NCBI RefSeq assembly: GCF_946885725.1
Contig: NZ_CAMPGZ010000076.1
Coordinates: 1 to 17,730, forward strand
Direction of reading: 5' to 3'
DNA: 17,730 bases
DNA from: an uncultured Nocardioides sp.
GTDB taxonomy: Bacteria; Actinomycetota; Actinomycetes; Propionibacteriales; Nocardioidaceae
Under the pieces are notes generated by a model that saw only the letters and a program-made list of their open reading frames with translations, ran no database searches and was not told the origin of the DNA. Each line of letters begins with the position of its first letter. Position 1 is the stretch's first letter. A program made the translations under genes and the position numbers. Below are positions 5,896 to 12,641 of the stretch, in pieces.

Positions 5896-8538
5896 GTGGC
5901 GTCGGCGCGGGGCGGGCAATCGACCACGACTTCCGGCACGGCACCTGGCATCGCATCGGGTGTCGAGTCCGACTCTGCCTTGCTCGACGCCGAGATCGCC
6001 CTGGCATCCGCGAAGTTCCGCCAAGGCAAACCGGCGATCGCCGTACGCATGCTGACCGCCGTACGACGCGAAGCCGAGAAGCGGCCGTCCGACCCGTCGC
6101 TGAGGGTCGTGATCGCTCGGACGTTGGTGAGCGAGGCGGCGCCGTACTTCGACATGACCGGCGACCTCCCCGGGGCCTTGGAACGAATCGACAAAGCGGA
6201 CGAGATCGCGGCAGAGGTCGGCAACCCCGCGCTCACCGCTCGCCTCGCCGGGCAACGCGCACTCGTCGTGCTGCGGTCTGGCGACACCAGCCGCGCGCTG
6301 CGACTGTTCGACCGCGCGGTCGCACTGCTCGACGCGGCGGATCCCGTTGACCAGGCGCGGGTCATGCTCAACCGCGGCGTGCTGCACCTGGAACGGCAGG
6401 ACCTCGCGCGGGCCGGTGAGGACCTGGGTCGGGCCGCAGCGTACGCCGAGGCCGCCGGTGACGAGCGCCTCGTGGCGATGGCCACTCACAACCTCGGCTA
6501 TGTCGACTTTCTGGCGGGCCGCATCCCGCGCGCCCTGGCGGCGTACGAGAGAGCCGCCGCAACAATCCCCAGTGGCGCACACCCTGCGCTCGTGCTGGAC
6601 CGGGCCCGGGCGCTGCGTGAAGCCGGACTCGTCAGCGAGGCGGACGCCCTGCTCGCCCAGGGTGCCGTCGACGGACGCGCCGGTCGGCTGTACCAGGAGG
6701 TAGGCGAGATCGAGCTGCTCCGCGCCGAGTGCGCGCTGTCGACCGGCGACCCCGCGGCGGCGCGGCGACTGGCACGGTCGGCCGCGCGCCGTTTCGACCG
6801 GCGGGGCAACACGCGGTGGAAGCGGCGGGCCGACCTGCTTGTGCTGCGAGCCGAGCAGGCCAGTGCGACCGCGGCGGGCCGGACTCGCGGCTTGGCCGCG
6901 CTGGCGGACCGGGCCGAGCAGTTCGCCGTGCTGTGCCGGTCGGAGTCGCGGCAGGAGCTGGCCCGGACCGCCGACCTGATCGCCGCGTCCTGCCGACTGC
7001 ACGCCGGCCTCCCGGTGGCGGACCTACCGCGGATGCACGCGGGTGACCCACTCGCGCTCCGCCTGCTCACCCATGATGTCCGCGCCCGTCGACTGGCCGG
7101 TGTCGGCGATTACAGCCGGGCACTCCGGGAGGTCCGGCGTGGCCTCACGGAGCTCGGGTCGTTCCAGCGCACGCTGGGATCCCTCGACCTGCGCACCGCC
7201 GGGGCGGTGCACGGCATCGCGCTGTCCCGGCTCGGGATCCGGCTGGCGCTCGAGCGTGGGCGGCCCGGCACCATCTTCGAGATGGTGGAGCACGCCCGTG
7301 CGGTGTCGAGCCGACTGCCCCAGCTGAGCCCGCCGCGCGACGAGGAGACGGCTCGCATGCTCGCGGAGCTGCGCGGCGTCGAGGAGGAGCTGCGCCGGGT
7401 CGATGGCGAAGCCGATACGGAGACGCAAGTCGCGCGCATCCGCCAACGTGCCTCCCAGCTCCAGCGCCGCATCCGCGCCCGGGCCTGGCAGGTCGAGGGC
7501 GACCTGGACGCCGAGCACGCGGCCGATTCGCCACGCCTGACTGATCTCCGGGAAGCGGCCCGCGACTCGGGCAGTGTGTTTGCCTCCTACGTGCTGCACG
7601 AGGGCACCTGGGTCGCGGTGCTGGTGCGGGCCGACGGGGCGCGTCTCGCCGTCGCGGCGCCAGGCGACCAGGTCGCCCAGCTCGTGCGGCGCGTCCGGGC
7701 CGACCTCGACGCAGCCGCGACTCCGCACCTGCCGGAGGCCATCGCGGCCTCGATCCAGGGAAGCCTGCTCGCCGGCCTGGCGCGGCTCGACGCGCTGCTC
7801 GTCCAGCCGCTGCTTCTCGACGGCGAGCCGCTCGTGATCTCCGCATCGGGACCGCTCGCCGTACTCCCGTGGTCGCTGCTGCCCTCCCGCCTCGGCGTCC
7901 CGACCGTGGTGACGCCCGGTGCCGGCACCTGGCTCCGCGCGCGGTCTGCGTCGCGTCCCAAGCGTCCGGTCGTCACGGCGCTGTCCGGCCCAGGCCTGCA
8001 CGAGTCCGAGAAGGAGGCGCGCGACGTCGCCGGCACCTGGGCCCTGCCCACCGGCGACGCGGACCTGCTGGTCGGCGACGAGGCCACGACCGCGGCCGCG
8101 CACTCGGCGCTGGCGCGCTCGGACCTGATGCACGTGGCGGCGCACGGTACGCACCGCGCCGACAGCCCGCTGTTCAGCTCGGTGCGGCTGGCGGACGGTC
8201 CGTTGTACGCCTACGAGCTGGACCCCGACCGGGGCATGCCGTCGTGCGTCACGCTCTCCGCCTGTGAGGCCGGCCTGGCCACGCTGCGTCCCGGCGACGA
8301 GGGGCTCGGCCTCACCCACGTGCTGCTGCACGTCGGTGTCGCGTCCGTCGTCGCGGGGGTGGCGCGGGTGCGCGACGACGTCGCCGCCGCCGTGATGCGC
8401 GACGTCCACCGCGCGATGAGCGAGGGCGCGTCGTCGGCCGAGGCGCTGGCGGCGGCTCAGCTCGCCCACGCCCAGGACGCCGCGACCGGCTCCCCCGCGC
8501 CGCCCGCCCCGTTCGTCACGTTCGGCGCCCCCTGGTAG
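5896..8538 (+). CDS. TPR-CHAT protein, caspase-like cysteine protease
   Basis: The 880-residue protein begins with TPR-like helical repeats over about residues 20-430, for example the helix-turn-helix units around ALRLFDRAVALLDAADP and NLGYVDFLAGRIPRALAAYE. A charged coiled-coil-like stretch follows at about 486-535, and a CHAT domain at about 560-880. The CHAT dyad is intact: His750 in HVAAHG and Cys790 in LSACEAG. The domain ends in the usual FVTFGAPW. CHAT proteins are relatives of caspases and separase that cut partner proteins once the TPR part senses a signal. No signal peptide is visible, so it should act in the cytoplasm. It lies 38 bases after the small protein gene. The start GTG has no ribosome site but fits leaderless translation. 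Substrate and trigger are unknown; the sigma factor and small protein are candidates by position. Confidence 0.9.
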   Translation: MASARGGQSTTTSGTAPGIASGVESDSALLDAEIALASAKFRQGKPAIAVRMLTAVRREAEKRPSDPSLRVVIARTLVSEAAPYFDMTGDLPGALERIDKADEIAAEVGNPALTARLAGQRALVVLRSGDTSRALRLFDRAVALLDAADPVDQARVMLNRGVLHLERQDLARAGEDLGRAAAYAEAAGDERLVAMATHNLGYVDFLAGRIPRALAAYERAAATIPSGAHPALVLDRARALREAGLVSEADALLAQGAVDGRAGRLYQEVGEIELLRAECALSTGDPAAARRLARSAARRFDRRGNTRWKRRADLLVLRAEQASATAAGRTRGLAALADRAEQFAVLCRSESRQELARTADLIAASCRLHAGLPVADLPRMHAGDPLALRLLTHDVRARRLAGVGDYSRALREVRRGLTELGSFQRTLGSLDLRTAGAVHGIALSRLGIRLALERGRPGTIFEMVEHARAVSSRLPQLSPPRDEETARMLAELRGVEEELRRVDGEADTETQVARIRQRASQLQRRIRARAWQVEGDLDAEHAADSPRLTDLREAARDSGSVFASYVLHEGTWVAVLVRADGARLAVAAPGDQVAQLVRRVRADLDAAATPHLPEAIAASIQGSLLAGLARLDALLVQPLLLDGEPLVISASGPLAVLPWSLLPSRLGVPTVVTPGAGTWLRARSASRPKRPVVTALSGPGLHESEKEARDVAGTWALPTGDADLLVGDEATTAAAHSALARSDLMHVAAHGTHRADSPLFSSVRLADGPLYAYELDPDRGMPSCVTLSACEAGLATLRPGDEGLGLTHVLLHVGVASVVAGVARVRDDVAAAVMRDVHRAMSEGASSAEALAAAQLAHAQDAATGSPAPPAPFVTFGAPW

Positions 8539-8561
8539 CGCTCCGGCGCTGCGGGCCCGGT

Positions 8562-8623
8562 GCGCGAGGAGTCAGTTATTCAGCCTCGTGGGCGGCGTGT
8601 CGCGACAAATCTGACCCCTCGCT
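8562..8623 (+). repeat. 62-bp inverted repeat, left copy
   Basis: This 62-bp element recurs in reverse orientation at 9335-9396, with 57 of 62 positions identical. Its own ends are also nearly complementary (GCGAGGAGTCAG against CTGACCCCTCGC), and it contains the palindrome TGTCGCGACA. It begins 23 bases after the CHAT gene stop. It could be a short palindromic interspersed repeat, a MITE-like relic or a transcript end structure. Confidence 0.93.
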
Positions 8624-8665
8624 TGACGGTCGGCGGATCCTGGTCGCGGGAGCAGGAGGTGGGCG

Positions 8666-9307
8666 ATGCGCATCGCGATGCTGGGGACGGGAATGGTCGG
8701 TCGCACGCTGGGCGGACGGCTGGCGGAGCTGGGGCACGAGGTGCGGCTGGGTACGCGCGACCCCGTGGCCACCCGGGCGCGTGAGGACTGGTCCGACGTA
8801 CCGGGGACGACGCTGGCGACGTACGCCGACGCCGTGACCGACGCCGACCTGGTGGTCAACGGGACCAACGGGATGGCGTCGCTGGACGTGCTGGCGGCCG
8901 CGGCTGACGGGCTCGCCGGCAAGGTGCTGCTCGACGTGGCGAACCCGCTCGACTTCAGCCAGGGCTTCCCACCGTCGCTGTCGGTCGCCAACACCGACTC
9001 GCTCGCGGAGCAGATCCAGCGCGCGCACCCCGACGCCCGCGTGGTCAAGTCGCTCAACACCATGAACGCGTCGTTGATGGTGCACCCCGAGTCGCTGGCG
9101 AACGGCGATCACACGGTGTTCGTGTGCGGCGACGACGCCGACGCGAAGGTCACGGTCACCGCGCTGCTGCACGAGCTCGGGCACACCGACGTCCTCGACC
9201 TCGGCGGTCTCGACGCGGCCCGCGGCACCGAGATGGTGCTGCCGCTGTGGGTGCGGCTGATGCAGCAGCTCGGCACCGTGCACTTCCAGTTCAAGGTGGT
9301 GCGCTGA
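8666..9307 (+). CDS. F420-dependent NADP oxidoreductase-family protein
   Basis: The 213-residue cytoplasmic protein has a Rossmann nucleotide-binding start (MRIAMLGTGMVGRTLGGRLA, with GTGMVG as the GxGxxG motif) and the later conserved stretches LVVNGTNG, LLDVANPLDF and VVKSLNTMNA. This is the NADP oxidoreductase, coenzyme F420-dependent family, whose founding members pass hydride between NADP(H) and cofactor F420. Many bacterial members act on other or unknown substrates, so the reaction is not fixed. The start ATG has AGGAGG seven bases upstream, an unusually strong site for this window. The gene stands alone, bracketed by the two inverted repeats, so it could be a passenger of a mobile or invertible unit. 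Its base composition does not stand out from neighbours. Confidence 0.88.
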   Translation: MRIAMLGTGMVGRTLGGRLAELGHEVRLGTRDPVATRAREDWSDVPGTTLATYADAVTDADLVVNGTNGMASLDVLAAAADGLAGKVLLDVANPLDFSQGFPPSLSVANTDSLAEQIQRAHPDARVVKSLNTMNASLMVHPESLANGDHTVFVCGDDADAKVTVTALLHELGHTDVLDLGGLDAARGTEMVLPLWVRLMQQLGTVHFQFKVVR

Positions 9308-9334
9308 CCCGACGTACGGCGAGGAAACGCGGCG

Positions 9335-9396
9335 AGCGAGGGGTCAGTTGTGTCGCGACACGCCGCCCACGAGGCTGATTTATTGACTCCTCGCGC
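9335..9396 (-). repeat. 62-bp inverted repeat, right copy
   Basis: This is the reverse complement of 8562-8623 with five differences, three clustered near the outer end and two near the inner end. The 28-base core between them is unchanged. It sits in the gap between the oxidoreductase gene and the convergent AIM24 gene, where a bidirectional terminator would be expected. Its terminal hairpin could play that part. The outer flanks of the two copies do not match, so I see no target-site duplication. Confidence 0.93.
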
Positions 9397-9447
9397 GAAT
9401 GCCCCGCAGGGGTGGTCCCGCTGGACGTGGCTCCTGCGAGGAGAGAC

Positions 9448-10164
9448 TCAGGAGAAGAGGTCGCCGATGACGGAGGAGGCGCCGGAGGACGACGAGCCGC
9501 TGCCGCTGGCCGGGGCGACGAACTCGTAGGGCTGGACGACGACGAAGCCGGGGCCGTGGAAGGCGTACTGGAACGCCTCGCCGGAGCCGCCGCGCAGCAT
9601 CGACTTGAAGTTCATCGACGAGACCACGTGGGGGACGAGGTTGGCGGACCAGGCGACGCAGGCCTGGACGTCGACGTACGTGGGCTGCTGCGAGCAGTCG
9701 AGCACGACCGGCTTGCCGACCGTGCAGAGCGCGACGGTGCCGCTGCCGGAGACCGTCGTGTTGAACAGGCCGCCGGCCATCATCCCGGCGCCCTTGACCC
9801 GGTTGATGTCCCACGACAGCGTCGCGTCGAAGGCGAGCAGGTTGCGGCCGTTGACGCTGATGCCGTCGCCGCCGAGCTCGACGAGGTAGACGTAGCCGCT
9901 CTCGTTGGCGAAGAACACCTCGCCCTGGCCGGACACCCGCATCAGCGGCATGTCCTCGGACGTGAGCACCTTCTTCAGCAGCTTGCCGACGCCGCCGGCC
10001 TTCTCATGGTCGAACCGGACCTGGCCCTGGTAGGCGACCATCGCGCCCTTGACCGCCAGCACGTCGTCGCCGAGGGCGACCCGCAGCATCTGCGGGTTCT
10101 GCAGGCCGAACCTGCCGGCGCCCCCCGCCTCGAGGTTGGCCTGGTCGAACAGCTCGCTCTTCAT
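9448..10164 (-). CDS. AIM24 family protein
   Basis: The 238-residue protein matches the AIM24 family (named after a yeast mitochondrial protein), built from repeated beta-strands in a TRAP-like barrel. Characteristic stretches are LVELGGDGISVNGRNLLAFD, GMMAGGLFNTTVSGSGTVAL and the glycine-rich ending before PYEFVAP. The last 18 or so residues are a Ser/Gly tail. Bacterial members have no firmly known biochemical role. There is no signal peptide. The ATG at 10164 follows a TACGAT box by six bases, typical of a leaderless transcript. It is divergent from the membrane protein at 10246, with 81 bases between the starts. Confidence 0.87.
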   Translation of the reverse strand: MKSELFDQANLEAGGAGRFGLQNPQMLRVALGDDVLAVKGAMVAYQGQVRFDHEKAGGVGKLLKKVLTSEDMPLMRVSGQGEVFFANESGYVYLVELGGDGISVNGRNLLAFDATLSWDINRVKGAGMMAGGLFNTTVSGSGTVALCTVGKPVVLDCSQQPTYVDVQACVAWSANLVPHVVSSMNFKSMLRGGSGEAFQYAFHGPGFVVVQPYEFVAPASGSGSSSSGASSVIGDLFS

Positions 10165-10170
10165 GGCGCG

Positions 10171-10176
10171 ATCGTA
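10171..10176 (-). promoter_or_regulatory. Leaderless -10 box of the AIM24 gene
   Basis: On the minus strand TACGAT is followed by six bases and then the ATG. This fits TANNNT-N6-start, so translation probably begins at the first base of the mRNA. No clear -35 box is seen. Confidence 0.55.
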
Positions 10177-10245
10177 GGGGTGGTACGGCGGCAGACCCCG
10201 GCTGCGACGCTTCCCTGCGGCGTACGGCGGGGGGATGCTGTAGAT

Positions 10246-11088
10246 GTGACGGTCACCACGACCCGCATGCCTCCGGCCGCAGCGGGGCCGGAACCGCGGC
10301 GGCCGAGTCACCCGCGGCTGACGGTGCTGGCCGCGGCCCTGTCCGTGCTCGGCGTGCTGGTGCTGCCGGGGACCGTCGCGTACGTCGTCGACCTCGCGGT
10401 GCCCGACCGGTCGTTCCCGGTGGTGCCGGAGCTGAGCGACGACGCCCAGGAAGTGGTACGCCGCACCGGCGCGGACGTCATCGGACGGACGGTGACCGTC
10501 CCGGTCCGGCCCGGCACCGGCGTGCCCGCGCTCGCGCCGGACGCGATCATCTCGACCTCGGAGGCGGTGGGGAAGATCCTCCCGCTCGGCGTGCGCGGGC
10601 TGGTACCGATGAGCCCGACCGTCGCGCCACCGTCGATCGACGACCTGGCCGGCCGGCTGACGCCATGGACCGACCGGGTGTTCGCGGAGGTCGGCGACCT
10701 GGCGGTGGCGTGCCTGGCCGACCCCAACGGACCCGGCGGGTGCAAGCTGTCGCTGCTGGTGCAGTGGGGCGACCAGTACTACAGCTTCCCGGGACAGGAG
10801 CCGGCGCGCTTCGTGGCGGGGGACGCACCGATGGCGGCGCGCACCTACGACGTGGTCGGCGGGAACCTCGTGGTCGGCCGGATGCCCGCATCGCTGCCGG
10901 CCGGTGACGTGAGCCAGGTGATCGTGTCCCTGCAGGACCACTCGATCGTGCCCGGCACGATCGCGCGCAGCGTCGCGCCGGGCGACGTGGTCTGGTGGAC
11001 CACCCGGGGCGGCACCCCTCCGGTCTCGGCGGCGGTGGTCGACGCGGGCGGCGGCCGGGTCGCGTCGTTCGTGCTGGCCGGAACCTAA
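10246..11088 (+). CDS. Membrane-anchored protein of unknown function
   Basis: I do not recognise this 280-residue protein. After a Pro/Arg-rich cytoplasmic start it has one membrane segment at about residues 27-54 (LTVLAAALSVLGVLVLPGTV), then an exported domain of about 225 residues. That domain has two cysteines about ten residues apart (VACLADPNGPGGCKLSLL) and aromatic-rich WGDQYYSFPG. The Cys pair may form a disulphide outside the cell. GTG 10246 is chosen as start; ATG 10267 is in frame and would remove seven residues. Neither has a ribosome site, and GATGCT six bases before the GTG could be a leaderless -10 box. The TAA stop overlaps the stop of the convergent cca gene. It is most likely an envelope protein. 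Confidence 0.75.
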   Translation: MTVTTTRMPPAAAGPEPRRPSHPRLTVLAAALSVLGVLVLPGTVAYVVDLAVPDRSFPVVPELSDDAQEVVRRTGADVIGRTVTVPVRPGTGVPALAPDAIISTSEAVGKILPLGVRGLVPMSPTVAPPSIDDLAGRLTPWTDRVFAEVGDLAVACLADPNGPGGCKLSLLVQWGDQYYSFPGQEPARFVAGDAPMAARTYDVVGGNLVVGRMPASLPAGDVSQVIVSLQDHSIVPGTIARSVAPGDVVWWTTRGGTPPVSAAVVDAGGGRVASFVLAGT

Positions 11089-12599
11089 GCCTCTGACTCT
11101 CCCTGGGCTTGCCGCTCCTCCCACCACGCCTTGAGCGCGGCGGTGGCGTCCTCCTCGGACATCGGGCCGTGGTCCATGCGGAGCTCGAGAAGGTAGCGGT
11201 ACGCCTCGCCGACCTCCCGGCCCGGCGGCAGCCCGAGGATCTCCATGATCTGGTTGCCGTCGAGGTCGGGCCGCACCGAGGCGAGCTCCTCCTCCTCGGC
11301 GAGCCGCGCGATGCGCTCCTCGAGGTCGTCGTACGTGCGCCGCAGCCGCTCAGCCTTGCGCCGGTTGCGGGTCGTGCAGTCCGCCCGGGTCAGCACGTGC
11401 AGCCGCTCGAGCTGGTCGCCGGCGTCGCGCACGTAGCGCCGCACCGCCGAGTCGGTCCACTCCCCCGACCCGTAGCCGTGGAACCGCAGGTGCAGCTCGA
11501 CCAGCTTGCTCACCGCGTTGATCTCGTCGTTGGAGAACCGCAGCGCCTTCATCCGCTTGCGGGTGAGCTTGGCGCCGACCACGTCGTGGTGGTGGAACGT
11601 CACGGTGCCGTCGTCCTGGAACCGTCGCGTGCGCGGCTTCCCGACGTCGTGCATCAGCGCGGCGAGCCGGACGATCAGGTCGGGACCGCCGAGCCGGTCC
11701 TCCTGCGCGATCGCCTGCTCCAGCACGGTCAGCGTGTGCTCGTAGACGTCCTTGTGCCGGTGGTGCTCGTCGCGCTCGAGCGCCAGCGCCGGCAGCTCGG
11801 GGAGCACGTGGTCCGCGAGCCCGGTCTCGACGAGCAGCGTCAGACCGCGGCGGGGGTACGGCGCCATCAGGAGCTTGACCAGCTCGTCGCGCACGCGCTC
11901 GGCGGACACGATCTCGATCCGGCCGGCCATCGACCGCATCGCCTCGATGACCTCGGGGGCGACGGTGAAGCCGAGCTGCGCGGAGAACCGGGCCGCGCGC
12001 ATCATCCGCAGCGGGTCGTCGGAGAACGAGTCCTCGGGCTTGCCCGGCGTGCGCAGCAGCCCGTGGGCGAGGTCGACCACGCCGCCGAACGGGTCCTCGA
12101 CCGTGTTGCCCGGCAGCGTCACCGCCATCGCGTTGACCGTGAAGTCGCGCCGGCCGAGGTCGCCGACGAGGGTGTCGCCGAAGTCGACGTTGGGCTTGCG
12201 CGAGTCGGGGTCGTACTTCTCGGAGCGGTACGTCGTGATCTCGACCTGGTAGTCGCCCTTGCGCGCGCCGATCGTGCCGAACTCGCGGCCCATGCCCCAG
12301 ATCGCGTCGGCCCATCCGCTGAGCAGCCGCTCGGTGGTGTCGGGCCGCGCGGACGTCGCGAAGTCGAGGTCGTTGTGCAGCCGGCCGAGCATCGCGTCGC
12401 GCACCGGGCCGCCGACCAGGGCCAGCTCCTCGCCCGCGTCGCCGAACAGCGCGCCGAGCTCGTCGGTCACCGGCGCCAGCGTCGCGAGGGCCGAGGCCAC
12501 GCGCTCCTGCATCTCCGGGACGCTCGGCGGCGACCCGGGACCGGACCCGGCGGGCCCGGTGGTCGTGGGCCCGGAACGGGGCGAGGTGGGCTCAGGCAC
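11085..12599 (-). CDS. cca: CCA tRNA nucleotidyltransferase
   Basis: The 504-residue enzyme adds or repairs the 3'-CCA end of tRNAs using CTP and ATP. The class II nucleotidyltransferase head is clear: LVGGPVRDAM (residues 62-70) and the metal-binding DLD (77-79), then RRDFTVNAMA and the RNA-binding stretch DDPLRMMRAARFSAQLGF. A C-terminal HD domain has LMHDVGK with His317 and Asp318, as in other actinobacterial members. The first 30 or so residues are a Pro/Gly/Ser-rich extension. GTG 12599 is chosen as start because the frame farther upstream overlaps the divergent DUF6049-type gene. A TAGACT box lies eight bases ahead, suggesting a leaderless or nearly leaderless message. In M. tuberculosis the equivalent gene is pcnA (Rv3907c), also divergent from this block. 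Confidence 0.95.
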   Translation of the reverse strand: MPEPTSPRSGPTTTGPAGSGPGSPPSVPEMQERVASALATLAPVTDELGALFGDAGEELALVGGPVRDAMLGRLHNDLDFATSARPDTTERLLSGWADAIWGMGREFGTIGARKGDYQVEITTYRSEKYDPDSRKPNVDFGDTLVGDLGRRDFTVNAMAVTLPGNTVEDPFGGVVDLAHGLLRTPGKPEDSFSDDPLRMMRAARFSAQLGFTVAPEVIEAMRSMAGRIEIVSAERVRDELVKLLMAPYPRRGLTLLVETGLADHVLPELPALALERDEHHRHKDVYEHTLTVLEQAIAQEDRLGGPDLIVRLAALMHDVGKPRTRRFQDDGTVTFHHHDVVGAKLTRKRMKALRFSNDEINAVSKLVELHLRFHGYGSGEWTDSAVRRYVRDAGDQLERLHVLTRADCTTRNRRKAERLRRTYDDLEERIARLAEEEELASVRPDLDGNQIMEILGLPPGREVGEAYRYLLELRMDHGPMSEEDATAALKAWWEERQAQGESEA

Positions 12600-12607
12600 G
12601 GGAGGCG

Positions 12608-12634
12608 AGTCTAGCCATCGCGGGTCGTTAGCCT
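12608..12634. promoter_or_regulatory. Back-to-back leaderless promoters of cca and the DUF6049 gene
   Basis: Only 42 bases separate the two divergent start codons. On the minus strand TAGACT (12608-12613) lies eight bases before the cca GTG. On the plus strand TAGCCT (12629-12634) lies seven bases before GTG 12642. The -35 region of each promoter would fall on the -10 box of the other, so polymerase binding may be mutually exclusive. Confidence 0.5.
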
Positions 12635-12641
12635 TGCCCCC

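Noticed and set aside
7024..8469. 481-codon minus-strand frame over the CHAT gene
   Set aside because: It is antisense to the CHAT domain, rich in Arg/Gly/Gln/His and has no motif; the plus-strand frame has the His/Cys dyad.
3094..8538. A full CRISPR type III-E (Craspase) locus
   Set aside because: No Cas7-11-like effector, CRISPR array, Csx30 or Csx31 match is visible; only the general protease-sigma theme is shared.
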